Shown here: positions 11,401 to 26,400 of the stretch, in pieces
How the letters are laid out: each line of letters opens with the position of its first letter
Position numbering within the stretch: the stretch's first letter is position 1
From: Omphiscola glabra
Lineage: Eukaryota; Mollusca; Gastropoda; Lymnaeidae
Direction of reading: 5' to 3'
NCBI GenBank assembly: GCA_964017045.1
Contig: OZ024806.1
Span: 22,615,088 to 22,679,087, forward strand
Length of the DNA: 64,000 bases
Translations under genes and position numbers: made by a program
Notes under the pieces: model-generated
Database searches by the model: none
Seen by the model: only the letters and a program-made list of their open reading frames with translations
What the model was told of the DNA's origin: nothing

Positions 11401-14400
11401 TGATTTTAAACTTTGTATCCAGGTTTACAATGAGGGAGACTCCGTTCCTTCAGAAGACTGCAACACTTGTACATGTAGATCTGGCAAAGTAATCTGCACC
11501 GACTTAATTTGTCCTCCCACATGTACAGTCAATGGAATTGTGAGTTGAATGTTTACTATTCTTTGCCAGGAAACAATGGAGTTAGTCAATTTTTTAAAAA
11601 GATTAAAATAAATGTTTATCAAAATATTCCATCTACGCACAAATTCACGCTGTTTGTTTGTAACATTGTATTAAATGTATTTTGTTCCTCCTTTTACTCA
11701 GTTCATCGTAGTTTAGTTGGTCTGCTTTGTTCAGTGACCGGTGGAAAAAGGTTGGGTAAGGGAGCTCAGATAAGAAGTGTAGAATTTTCGGGACGGTTAA
11801 CCAAAAGAGGTTAGATTCGAAACACCATAAGGAGAGTAGATTTTGAAAAATATTTAAAATGTTTTATAATTAAATACAAACTACCGCGTTCTTAAAATGG
11901 TTAACTCTTCATGGTCATACTAATGGTGCACTCTTCGTCAATTATTTTCAAATCGAAATCTATTGTATTTTCTTGAAATGTGTTACTTTGTGCAATAGTT
12001 TGCTCGTTAACATATCATTTATAAGAGTTATGAAATACATACGGAGGCCTTCATTAATTTCTTAACTGCGCTTTTCTTCTTCTCTTTTTAATATCGCAAT
12101 AAAAAAAACGTCTTGCTAATATAAAAGAATTAAACTAAAAAAAATAAAAAAAACTCTACATCTGTATTTAATTTGAATTTCAAAAAAAGAAGACAAAGCA
12201 ACTTTTTTCTTAAAATAATTGTATAATTTAAAATCTACTCCATTTAGATCTTTTTAAAAATATTTCTTGGAAATTAAATTTTGAATGAAGCGAATGATTG
12301 AAGGAGTGTTCAAATGTTTGCACCGTTCCCGAATAGTTTTTAAAACTGCTGACGACTATCTGAACAACATTTTGGGAAATTTCATTTTCTATCATTTTGA
12401 AGTTATTATTTTTTTATATGTCAAAGTAATAATTGTATTTCTCTTTTTTCTGTCCAGTGATTTATTTATTGGTATTTAATATGGCAATAATTTCAAAGTA
12501 AAGATTTGTATGATGCAAACATGAATTAGTATTTAAGTTATGACTATATTTAATTTTTATTAGGATATTAACTGATGCCATTTTGTCAACTTTTTCTATC
12601 TGATTTTAAACTTTGTGTCCAGGTTTACAATGAGGGAGACTCCGTTCCTTCAGAAGACTGCAACACTTGTACATGTAGATCTGGCAAAGTAATCTGCACC
12701 GACTTAATTTGTCCTCCCACATGCACAGTCAATGGAATTGTGAGTTGAATGTTTACTATTCTTTGCCAGGAAACAATGGAGTTAGTCAATTTTTTAAAAA
12801 GATTAAAATAAATGTTTATCAAAATATTCCATCTACGCACAAAGCCACGCTGTTTGTTTGTAACATTGTATTAAATGTATTTTGTTCCTCCTTTTACTCA
12901 GTTCATCGTAGTTTAGTTGGTCTGCTTTGTTCAGTGACCGGTGGAAGAAGGTTGGGTAAGGGAGCTCAGATAAGAAGTGTAGAATTTTCGGGACGGTTAA
13001 CCGAAAGAGGTTAGATTCGCAACACCATAAGGAGAGTAGATTTTGAAAAATATTTAAAATGTTTTATAATTAAATACAAACTACCGCGTTCTTAAAATGG
13101 TTAACTCTTCATGGTCATACTAATGGTGCACTCTTTGTCAATTATTTTCAAATCGAAATCTATTGTATTTTCTTGAAATGTGTTACTTTGTGCAATAGTC
13201 TGCTAGTTAACATATCATTTATAAGAGTTATGAAATACATACGGAGGCCTACATTAATTTCTTAACTGCGCTTTTCTTCTTCTCTTTTTAAAATTGCAAT
13301 GAAAAAAAGTCTTGCTAATATAAAAGAATTAAACAAAAAAATTAAAAAAAAACTCTACATCTGTATTTAATTTGAATTTCAAAAAAAAAAAGAAGACGAA
13401 GCAACTTTTTTCTTAAAATAATTGTATAATTTAAAATCTACTCCATTTAGATCTTTTTAAAAATATTTCTTGGAAATTAAATTTTGAATGAAGCGAATGA
13501 TTGAAGGAGTGTTCAACTGTTTGCACCGTTCCCGAATAGTTTTTAAAACTGCTGACGACTATCTGAACAACATTTTGGGAAATTTCATTTTCTATCATTT
13601 CGAAGTTATTATTTTTTTATATGTCAAAGTAATAATTGTATTTCTCTTTTTTCTGTCCAGTGATTTATTTATTGGTAATTTAATTGGGCAATAATTGCAA
13701 AGTAAAGATTTTTATGATGCAAACATGAATTAGTATTTAAGTTATGACTATATTTAATTTTTATTATAATATTAACTGATGCCATTTTGTCAACTTTGTC
13801 TATCTGATTTTAAACTTTGTGTCCAGGTTTACAATGAGGGAGACTCCGTTCCTTCAGAAGACTGCAACACTTGTACATGTAGATCTGGCAAAGTAATCTG
13901 CACCGACTTAATTTGTCCTCCCACATGTACAGTCAATGGAATTGTGAGTTGAATGTTTACTATTCTTTGCCAGGAAACAATGGAGTTAGTCAATTTTTTA
14001 AAAAGATTAAAATAAATGTTTATCAAAATATTCCATCTACGCACAAAGCCACGCTGTTTGTTTGTAACATTGTATTAAATGTATTTTGTTCCTCCTTTTA
14101 CTCAGTTCATCGTAGTTTAGTTGGTCTGCTTTGTTCAGTGACCGGTGGAAGAAGGTTGGGTAAGGGAGCTCAGATAAGAAGTGTAGAATTTTCGGGACGG
14201 TTAACCGAAAGAGGTTAGATTCGCAACACCATAAGGAGAGTAGATTTTGAAAAATATTTAAAATGTTTTATAATTAAATACAAACTACCGCGTTCTTAAA
14301 ATGGTTAACTCTTCATGGTCATACTAATGGTGCACTCTTTGTCAATTATTTTCAAATCGAAATCTATTGTATTTTCTTGAAATGTGTTACTTTGTGCAAT

Positions 14401-17400
14401 AGTCTGCTGGTTAACATATCATTTATAAGAGTTATGAAATACATAGGGAGGCCTACATTAATTTCTTAACTGCGCTTTTCTTCTTCTCTTTTTAAAATTG
14501 CAATGAAAAAAAGTCTTGCTAATATAAAAGAATTAAACTAAAAAAATTAAAAAAAAACTCTACATCTGTATTTAATTTGAATTTCAAAAAAAAAAAGAAG
14601 ACAAAGCAACTTTTTTCTTAAAATAATTGTATAATTTAAAATCTACTCCATTTAGATCTTTTTAAAAATATTTCTTGGAAATTAAATTTTGAATGAAGCG
14701 AATGATTGAAGGAGTGTTCAACTGTTTGCACCGTTCCCGAATAGTTTTTAAAACTGCTGACGACTATCTGAACAACATTTTGGGAAATTTCATTTTCTAT
14801 CATTTCGAAGTTATTATTTTTTTATATGTCAAAGTAATAATTGTATTTCTCTTTTTTCTGTCCAGTGATTTATTTATTGGTAATTTAATATGGCAATAAT
14901 GCAAAGTAAAGATTTTTATGATGCAAACATGAATAAGTATTTAAGTTATGACTATATTTAATTTTTATTAGGATATTAACTGATGCCATTTTGTCAACTT
15001 TTTCTATCTGATTTTAAACTTTGTGTCCAGGTTTACAATGAGGGAGACTCCGTTCCTTCAGAAGACTGCAACACTTGTACATGTAGATCTGGCAAAGTAA
15101 TCTGCACCGACTTAATTTGTCCTCCCACATGTACAGTCAATGGAATTGTGAGTTGAATGTTTACTATTCTTTGCCAGGAAACAATGGAGTTAGTCAATTT
15201 TTTAAAAAGATTAAAATAAATGTTTATCAAAATATTCAAACTACGCACAAAGCCACGCTGTTTGTTTGTAACATTGTATTAAATGTATTTTGTTCCTCCT
15301 TTTACTCAGTTCATCGTAGTTTAGTTGGTCTGCTTTGTTCAGTGACCGGTGGAAGAAGGTTGGGTAAGGGAGCTCAGATAAGAAGTGTAGATTTTTCAGG
15401 GCGGTTAACCGAAAGAGGTTAGATTCGCAATACCATAAGGAGAGTAGATTTTGAAAATTATTTAAAATGTATTATAATTAAATACAAACTACCGCATTCT
15501 TAAAATGGTTAACTCTTCATGGTCATACTAATGGTGCACTCTTCGTCAATTATTTTCAAATCGAAATCTATTGTATTTTCTTGAAATGTGTTTCTTTGTG
15601 CAATAGTCTGCTGGTTAACATATCATTTATAAGAGTTATGAAATACATACGGAGGCCTACATTAATTTCTTAACTGCGCTTTTCCCCTTCTCTTTTTAAT
15701 ATCGCAATAAAAAAAACGTCTTGCTAATATAAAAGAATTAAACTAAAAAATTAAAAAAAACTCTACATCTGTATTTAATTTGAATTTCAAAAAAAGAAGA
15801 CAAAGCGACTTTTTTCTTAAAATAATTGTATAATTTAAAATCTACTCCATTTAGATCTTTTTAAAAATCTTTCTTGGAAATTAAATTTTGAATGAAGCGA
15901 ATGATTGAAGGAGTGTTCAAATGTTTGCACCGTTCCCGAATAGTTTTTAAAACTGCTGACGACTATCTGAACAACATTTTGGGAAATTTCATTTTCTATC
16001 ATTTTGAAGTTATTATTTTTTGATATGTCAAAGTAATAATTGTATTTCTCTTTTTTCTGTCCAGTGATTTATTTATTGGTAATTTAATATGGCAATAATG
16101 CAAAGTAAAGATTTTTATGATGCAAACATGAATAAGTATTTAAGTTATGACTATATTTAATTTTTATTAGGATATTAACTGATGCCATTTTGTCAACTTT
16201 TTCTATCTGATTTTAAACTTTGTGTCCAGGTTTACAATGAGGGAGACTCCGTTCCTTCAGAAGACTGCAACACTTGTACATGTAGATCTGGCAAAGTAAT
16301 CTGCACCGACTTAATTTGTCCTCCCACATGTACAGTCAATGGAATTGTGAGTTGAATGTTTACTATTCTTTGCCAGGAAACAATGGAGTTAGTCAATTTT
16401 TTAAAAAGATTAACATAAATGTTTATCAAAATATTCAATCTACGCACAAAGCCACGCTGTTTGTTTGTAACATTGTATTAAATGTATTTTGTTCCTCCTT
16501 TTACTCAGTTCATCGTAGTTTAGTTGGTCTGCTTTGTTCAGTGACCGGTGGAAGAAGGTTGGGTAAGGGAGCTCAGATAAGAAGTGTAGAATTTTCGGGA
16601 CGGTTAACCGAAAGAGGTTAGATTCGCAACACCATAAGGAGAGTAGATTTTGAAAAATATTTAAAATGTTTTATAATTAAATACAAAACTACCGCGTTCT
16701 TAAAATGGTTAATTCTTCATGGTCTTACTAATGGTGCACTCTTCGTCAATTATTTTCAAATCGAAATCTATTGTATTTTCTTTAAATGTGTTACTTTGTG
16801 CAATAGTCTGCTGGTTAACATATCATTTATAAAAGTTATGAAATACATACGGAGGCCTACATTAATTTCTTAACTGCGCTTTTCTTCTTCTCTTTTTAAT
16901 ATCGCAATAAAAAAACGTCTTGCTAATATAAAAGAATTAAACTAAAAAAATTTAAAAAAAACTCTACATCTGTATTTAATTTGAATTTCAAAAAAAAAAA
17001 GAAGACAAAGCAACTTTTTTCTTAAAATAATTGTATAATTTAAAATCTACTCCATTTAGATCTTTTTAAAAATATTTCTTGGAAATTAAATTTTGAATGA
17101 AGCGAATGATTGAAGGAGTGTTCAACTGTTTGCACCGTTCCCGAATAGTTTTTAAAACTGCTGACGACTATCTGAACAACATTTTGGGAAATTTCATTTT
17201 CTATCATTTTGAAGTTATTATTTTTTTATATGTCAAAGTAATAATTGTATTTCTCTTTTTTCTGTCCAGTGATTTATTTATTGGTACTTTAATATGGCAA
17301 TAATTTCAAAGTAAAGATTTGTATGATGCAAACATGAATTAGTATTTAAGTTATGACTACATTTAATTTTTATTAGGATATTAACTTATGCCATTTTGTC

Positions 17401-20400
17401 AACTTTTTCTATCTGATTTTAAACTTTGTGTCCAGGTTTACAATGAGGGAGACTCCGTTCCTTCAGAAGACTGCAACACTTGTACATGTAGATCTGGCAA
17501 AGTAATCTGCACCGACTTAATTTGTCCTCCCACATGTACAGTCAATGGAATTGTGAGTTGAATGTTTACTATTCTTTGCCAGGAAACAATGGAGTTAGTC
17601 AATTTTTTAAAAAGATTAACATAAATGTTTATCAAAATATTCCATCTACGCACAAAGCCACGCTGTTTGTTTGTAACATTGTATTAAATGTATTTTGTTC
17701 CTCCTTTTACTCAGTTCATCGTAGTTTAGTTGGTCTGCTTTGTTCAGTGACCGGTGGAAAAAGGTTGGGTAAGGGAGCTCAGATAAGAAGTGTAGAATTT
17801 TAGGGACGGTTAACCAAAAGAGGTTAGATTCGCAACACCATAAGGAGAGTAGATTTTGAAAAATATTTAAAATGTTTTATAATTAAATACAAACTACCGC
17901 ATTCTTAAAATGGTTAACTCTTCATGGTCATACTAATGGTGCACTCTTTGTCAATTATTTTCAAATCGAAATCTATTGTATTTTCTTGAAATGTGTTACT
18001 TTGTGCAATAGTTTGCTGGTTAACATATCATTTATAAGAGTTATGAAATACATACGGAGGCCTTCATTAATTTCTTAACTGCGCTTTTCTTCTTCTCTTT
18101 TTAATATCGCAATAAAAAAAACGTCTTGCTAATATAAAAGAATTAAACTAAAAAAAATATAAAAAACTCTACATCTGTATTTAATTTGAATTTCAAAAAA
18201 AGAAGACAAAGCTACTTTTTCTTAAAATAATTGTATAATTTAAAATCTACTCCATTTAGATCTTTTTAAAAATATTTCTTGGAAATTAAATTTTGAATGA
18301 AGCGAATGATTGAAGGAGTGTTCAAATGTTTGCACCGTTCCCGAATAGTTTTTAAAACTGCTGACGACTATCTGAACAACATTTTGGGAAATTTCATTTT
18401 CTATCATTTTGAAGTTATTATTTTTTGATATGTCAAAGTAATAATTGTATTTCTATTTTTTCTGTCCAGTGATTTATTTATTGGTAATTTAATATGGCAA
18501 TAATTTCAAAGTAAAGATTTGTATGATGCAAACATGAATTAGTATTTAAGTTATGACTATATTTAATTTTTATTAGGATATTAACTGATGCCATTTTGTC
18601 AACTTTTTCTATCTGATTTTAAACTTTGTGTCCAGGTTTACAATGAGGGAGACTCCGTTCCTTCAGAAGACTGCAACACTTGTACATGTAGATCTGGCAA
18701 AGTAATCTGCACCGACTTAATTTGTCCTCCCACATGTAAAGTCAATGGAATTGTGAGTTGAATGTTTACTTTTCTTTGCCAGGAAACAATGGAGCTAGTC
18801 AATTTTTTAAAAAGATTAAAATAAATGTTTATCAAAATATTCAAACTACGCACAAAGCCACGCTGTTTGTTTGTAACATTGTATTAAATGTATTTTGTTC
18901 CTCCTTTTACTCAGTTCATCGTAGTTTAGTTGGTCTGCTTTGTTCAGTGACCGGTGGAAGAAGGTTGGGTAAGGGAGCTCAGATAAGAAGTGTAGAATTT
19001 TAGGGACGGTTAACCGAAAGAGGTTAGATTCGCAATACCATAAGGAGAGTAGATTTTGAAAAATATTTAAAATGTTTTATAATTAAATACAAACTACCGC
19101 GTTCTTAAAATTGTTAACTCTTCATGGTCATACTAATGGTGCACTCTTCGTCAATTATTTTCAAATCGAAATCTATTGTATTTTCTTGAAATGTGTTACT
19201 TTGTGCAATAGTCTGCTGGTTAACATATCATTTATAAGAGTTCTGAAATACATACGGAGGCCTTCATTAATTTCTTAACTGCGCTTTTCTTCTTCTCTTT
19301 TTAATATCGCAATAAAAAAAACGTCTTGCTAATATAAAAGAATTAAACTAAAAAATTAAAAAAAACTCTACATCTGTATTTAATTTGAATTTCAAAAAAA
19401 GAAGACAAAGCGACTTTTTTCTTAAAATAATTGTATAATTTAAAATCTACTCCATTTAGATCTTTTTAAAAATCTTTCTTGGAAATTAGATTTTGAATGA
19501 AGCGAATGATTGAAGGAGTGTTTAAATGTTTGCACCGTTCCCGAATAGTTTTTAAAACTGCTGACGACTATCTGAACAACATTTTGGGAAATTTCATTTT
19601 CTATCATTTTGAAGTTATTATTTTTTTATATGTCAAAGTAATAATTGTATTTCCCTTTTTTCTGTCCAGTGATTTATTTATTGGTAATTTAATTGGGCAA
19701 TAATTGCAAAGTAAGGATTTTTATGATGCAAACATGAATTAGTATTTAAGTTATGACTATATTTAATTTTTATTAGGATATTAACTGATGCCATTTTGTC
19801 AACTTTTTCTATCTGATTTTAAACTTTGTGTCCAGGTTTACAATGAGGGAGACTCCGTTCCTTCAGAAGACTGCAACACTTGTACATGTAGTTCTGGCAA
19901 AGTGATCTGCACCGACTTAATTTGTCCTCCCACATGTACAGTCAATGGAATTGTGAGTTGAATGTTTACTTTTCTTTGCCAGGAAACAATGGAGTTAGTC
20001 AATTTTTTAAAAAGATTAACATAAATGTTTATCAAAATATTCCATCTACGCACAAAGCCACGCTGTTTGTTTGTAACATTGTATTAAATGTATTTTGTTC
20101 CTCCTTTTACTCAGTTCATCGTAGTTTAGTTGGTCTGCTTTGTTCAGTGACCGGTGGAAGAAGGTTGGGTAAGGGAGCTCAGATAAGAAGTGTAGAATTT
20201 TCGGGACGGTTAACCAAAAGAGGTTAGATTCGCAACACCATAAGGAGAGTAGATTTTGAAAAATATTTAAAATGTTTTATAATTAAATACAAACTACCGC
20301 GTTCTTAAAATTGTTAACTCTTCATGGTCATACTAATGGTGCACTCTTCGTCAATTATTTTCAAATCGAAATCTATTGTATTTTCTTGAAATGTGTTACT

Positions 20401-23400
20401 TTGTGCAATAGTCTGCTGGTTAACATATCATTTATAAGAGTTCTGAAATACATACGGAGGCCTACATTAATTTCTTAACTGCGCTTTTCTTCTTCTCTTT
20501 TTAATATCGCAATAAAAAAACGTCTTGCTAATATAAAAGAATTAAACTAAAAAATTAAAAAAAACTCTACATCTGTATTTAATTTGAATTTCAAAAAAAG
20601 AAGACAAAGCGACTTTTTTCTTAAAATAATTGTATAATTTAAAATCTACTCCATTTAGATCTTTTTAAAAATCTTTCTTGGAAATTAGATTTTGAATGAA
20701 GCGAATGATTGAAGGAGTGTTCAAATGTTTGCACCGTTCCCGAATAGTTTTTAAAACTGCTGACGACTATCTGAACAACATTTTGGGAAATTTCATTTTC
20801 TATCATTTTGAAGTTATTATTTTTTTATATGTCAAAGTAATAATTGTATTTCCCTTTTTTCTGTCCAGTGATTTATTTATTGGTAATTTAATTGGGCAAT
20901 AATTGCAAAGTAAGGATTTTTACGATGCAAACATGAATTAGTATTTAAGTTATGACTATATTTAATTTTTATTAGGATATTAACTGATGCCATTTTGTCA
21001 ACTTTTTCTATCTGATTTTAAACTTTGTGTCCAGGTTTACAATGAGGGAGACTCCGTTCCTTCAGAAGACTGCAACACTTGTACATGTAGTTCTGGCAAA
21101 GTGATCTGCACCGACTTAATTTGTCCTCCCACATGTACAGTCAATGGAATTGTGAGTTGAATGTTTACTTTTCTTTGCCAGGAAACAATGGAGTTAGTCA
21201 ATTTTTTAAAAAGATTAACATAAATGTTTATCAAAATATTCCATCTACGCACAAAGCCACGCTGTTTGTTTGTAACATTGTATTAAATGTATTTTGTTCC
21301 TCCTTTTACTCAGTTCATCGTAGTTTAGTTGGTCTGCTTTGTTCAGTGACCGGTGGAAGAAGGTTGGGTAAGGGAGCTCAGATAAGAAGTGTAGATTTTT
21401 CAGGACGGTTAACCGAAAGAGGTTAGATTCGCAATACCATAAGGAGAGTAGATTTTGAAAAATATTTAAAATGTATTATAATTAAATACAAACTACCGCG
21501 TTCTTAAAATGGTTAACTCTTCATGGTCATACTAATGGTGCACTCTTCGTCAATTATTTTCAAATCGAAATCTATTGTATTTTCTTGAAATGTGTTACTT
21601 TGTGCAATAGTCTGCTGGTTAACATATCATTTATAAGAGTTATGAAATACATACGGAGGCCTACATTAATTTCTTAACTGCGCTTTTCTTCTTCTCTTTT
21701 TAATATCGCAATAAAAAAAACGTCTTGCTAATATAAAAGAATTAAACTAAAAAATTAAAAAAAACTCTACTTCTGTATTTAATTTGAATTTCAAAAAAAG
21801 AAGACAAAGCGACTTTTTTCTTAAAATAATTGTATAATTTAAAATCTACTCCATTTAGATCTTTTTAAAAATCTTTCTTGGAAATTAAATTTTGAATGAA
21901 GCGAATGATTGAAGGAGTGTTCAAATGTTTGCACCGTTCCCGAATAGTTTTTAAAACTGCTGACGACTATCTGAACAACATTTTGGGAAATTTCATTTTC
22001 TATCATTTTGAAGTTATTATTTTTTTATATGTCAAAGTAATAATTGTATTTCCCTTTTTTCTGTCCAGTGATTTATTTATTGGTAATTTAATTGGGCAAT
22101 AATTGCAAAGTAAGGATTTTTACGATGCAAACATGAATTAGTATTTAAGTTATGACTATATTTAATTTTTATTAGGATATTAACTGATGCCATTTTGTCA
22201 ACTTTTTCTATCTGATTTTAAACTTTGTGTCCAGGTTTACAATGAGGGAGACTCCGTTCCTTCAGAAGACTGCAACACTTGTACATGTAGTTCTGGCAAA
22301 GTGATCTGCACCGACTTAATTTGTCCTCCCACATGTACAGTCAATGGAATTGTGAGTTGAATGTTTACTTTTCTTTGCCAGGAAACAATGGAGTTAGTCA
22401 ATTTTTTAAAAAGATTAACATAAATGTTTATCAAAATATTCCATCTACGCACAAAGCCACGCTGTTTGTTTGTAACATTGTATTAAATGTATTTTGTTCC
22501 TCCTTTTACTCAGTTCATCGTAGTTTAGTTGGTCTGCTTTGTTCAGTGACCGGTGGAAGAAGGTTGGGTAAGGGAGCTCAGATAAGAAGTGTAGATTTTT
22601 CAGGACGGTTAACCGAAAGAGGTTAGATTCGCAATACCATAAGGAGAGTAGATTTTGAAAAATATTTAAAATGTTTTATAATTAAATACAAACTACCGCG
22701 TTCTTAAAATGGTTAACTTTTCATGGTCATACTAATGGTGCACTCTTCGTCAATTATTTTCAAATCGAAATCTATTGTATTTTCTTGAAATGTGTTACTT
22801 TGTGCAATAGTCTGCTGGTTAACATATCATTTATAAGAGTTCTGAAATACATACGGAGGCCTACATTAATTTCTTAACGCCGCTTTTCTTCTTCTCTTTT
22901 TAATATCGCAATAAAAAAAACGTCTTGCTAATATAAAAGAATTAAACTAAAAAATTTAAAAAAACTCTACATCTGTATTTAATTTGAATTTCAAAAAAAG
23001 AAGACAAAGCGACTTTTTTCTTAAAATAATTGTATAATTTAAAATCTACTCCATTTAGATCTTTTTAAAAATCTTTCTTGGAAATTAAATTTTGAATGAA
23101 GCGAATGATTGAAGGAGTGTTCAAATGTTTGCACCGTTACCGAATAGTTTTTAAAACTGCTGACGACTATCTGAACAACATTTTGGGAAATTTCATTTTC
23201 TATCATTTTGAAGTTATTATTTTTTGATATGTCAAAGTAATAATTGTATTTCTCTTTTTTCTGTCCAGTGATTTATTTATTGGTAATTTAATATGGCAAT
23301 AATTTCAAAGTAAAGATTTGTATGATGCAAACATGAATTAGTATTTAAGTTATGACTATATTTAATTTTTATTAGGATATTAACTGATGCCATTTTGTCA

Positions 23401-26400
23401 ACTTTTTCTATCTGATTTTAAACTTTGTGTCCAGGTTTACAATGAGGGAGACTCCGTTCCTTCAGAAGACTGCAACACTTGTACATGTAGATCTGGCAAA
23501 GTAATCTGCACCGACTTAATTTGTCCTCCCACATGTACAGTCAATGGAATTGTGAGTTGAATGTTTACTATTCTTTGCCAGGAAACAATGGAGTTAGTCA
23601 ATTTTTTAAAAAGATTAAAATAAATGTTTATCAAAATATTCAAACTACGCACAAAGCCACGCTGTTTGTTTGTAACATTGTATTAAATGTATTTTGTTCC
23701 TCCTTTTACTCAGTTCATCGTAGTTTAGTTGGTCTGCTTTGTTCAGTGACCGGTGGAAGAAGGTTGGGTAAGGGAGCTCAGATAAGAAGTGTAGATTTTT
23801 CAGGGCGGTTAACCGAAAGAGGTTAGATTCGCAATACCATAAGGAGAGTAGATTTTGAAAAATATTTAAAATGTATTATAATTAAATACAAACTACCGCA
23901 TTCTTAAAATGGTTAACTCTTCATGGTCATACTAATGGTGCACTCTTCGTCAATTATTTTCAAATCGAAATCTATTGTATTTTCTTGAAATGTGTTACTT
24001 TGTGCAATAGTCTGCTGGTTAACATATCATTTATAAGAGTTATGAAATACATACGGAGGCCTACATTAATTTCTTAACTGCGCTTTTCTTCTTCTCTTTT
24101 TAATATCGCAATAAAAAAAACGTCTTGCTAATATAAAAGAATTAAACTAAAAAATTAAAAAAAACTCTACATCTGTATTTAATTTGAATTTCAAAAAAAG
24201 AAGACAAAGCGACTTTTTTCTTAAAATAATTGTATAATTTAAAATCTACTCCATTTAGATCTTTTTAAAAATCTTTCTTGGAAATTAAATTTTGAATGAA
24301 GCGAATGATTGAAGGAGTGTTCAAATGTTTGCACCGTTCCCGAATAGTTTTTAAAACTGCTGACGACTATCTGAACAACATTTTGGGAAATTTCATTTTC
24401 TATCATTTTGAAGTTATTATTTTTTTATATGTCAAAGTAATAATTGTATTTCCCTTTTTTCTGTCCAGTGATTTATTTACTGGTAATTTAATTGGGCAAT
24501 AATTGCAAAGTAAGGATTTTTACGATGCAAACATGAATTAGTATTTAAGTTATGACTATATTTAATTTTTATTAGGATATTAACTGATGCCATTTTGTCA
24601 ACTTTTTCTATCTGATTTTAAACTTTGTGTCCAGGTTTACAATGAGGGAGACTCCGTTCCTTCAGAAGACTGCAACACTTGTACATGTAGTTCTGGCAAA
24701 GTGATCTGCACCGACTTAATTTGTCCTCCCACATGTACAGTCAATGGAATTGTGAGTTGAATGTTTACTTTTCTTTGCCAGGAAACAATGGAGTTAGTCA
24801 ATTTTTTAAAAAGATTAACATAAATGTTTATCAAAATATTCCATCTACGCACAAAGCCACGCTGTTTGTTTGTAACATTGTATTAAATGTATTTTGTTCC
24901 TCCTTTTACTCAGTTCATCGTAGTTTAGTTGGTCTGCTTTGTTCAGTGACCGGTGGAAGAAGGTTGGGTAAGGGAGCTCAGATAAGAAGTGTAGATTTTT
25001 CAGGACGGTTAACCGAAAGAGGTTAGATTCGCAATACCATAAGGAGAGTAGATTTTGAAAAATATTTAAAATGTATTATAATTAAATACAAACTACCGCG
25101 TTCTTAAAATGGTTAACTCTTCATGGTCATACTAATGGTGCACTCTTCGTCAATTATTTTCAAATCGAAATCTATTGTATTTTCTTGAAATGTGTTACTT
25201 TGTGCAATAGTCTGCTGGTTAACATATCATTTATAAGAGTTATGAAATACATACGGAGGCCTACATTAATTTCTTAACTGCGCTTTTCTTCTTCTCTTTT
25301 TAATATCGCAATAAAAAAAACGTCTTGCTAATATAAAAGAATTAAACTAAAAAAATAAAAAAAACTCTACATCTGTATTTAATTTGAATTTCAAAAAAAG
25401 AAGACAAAGCGACTTTTTTCTTAAAATAATTGTATAATTTAAAATCTACTCCATTTAGATCTTTTTAAAAATCTTTCTTGGAAATTAAATTTTGAATGAA
25501 GCGAATGATTGAAGGAGTGTTCAAATGTTTGCACCGTTCCCGAATAGTTTTTAAAACTGCTGACGACTATCTGAACAACATTTTGGGAAATTTCATTTTC
25601 TATCATTTTGAAGTTATTATTTTTTTATATGTCAAAGTAATAATTGTATTTCTCTTTTTTCTGTCCAGTGATTTATTTATTGGTAATTTAATATGGCAAT
25701 AATTGCAAAGTAAAGATTTTTATGATGCAAACATGAATAAGTATTTAAGTTATGACTATATTTAATTTTTATTAGGATATTAACTGATGCCATTTTGTCA
25801 ACTTTTTCTATCTGATTTTAAACTTTGTGTCCAGGTTTACAATGAGGGAGACTCCGTTCCTTCAGAAGACTGCAACACTTGTACATGTAGATCTGGCAAA
25901 GTGATCTGCACCGACTTAATTTGTCCTCCCACATGTACAGTCAATGGAATTGTGAGTTGAATGTTTACTTTTCTTTGCCAGGAAACAATGGAGTTAGTCA
26001 ATTTTTTAAAAAGATTAACATAAATATTTATCAAAATATTCCATCTACGCACAAAGCCACGCTTTTTGTTTGTAACATTGTATTAAATGTATTTTGTTCC
26101 TCCTTTTACTCAGTTCATTGTACTTTAGTTGGTCTGCTTTGTTCAGTGACCGGTTGAAGAAGGTTGGGTAAGGGAGCTCAGATAAGAAGTGTAGAATTTT
26201 CGGGACGGTTAACCGAAAGAGGTTAGATTCGCAACACCATAAGGAGAGTAGATTTTGAAAAATATTTAAAATGTTTTATAATTAAATACAAACTACCGCG
26301 TTCTTAAAATGGTTAACTCTTCATGGTCATACTAATGGTGCACTCTTCGTCAATTATTTTCAAATCGAAATCTATTGTATTTTCTAGAAATGTGTTACTT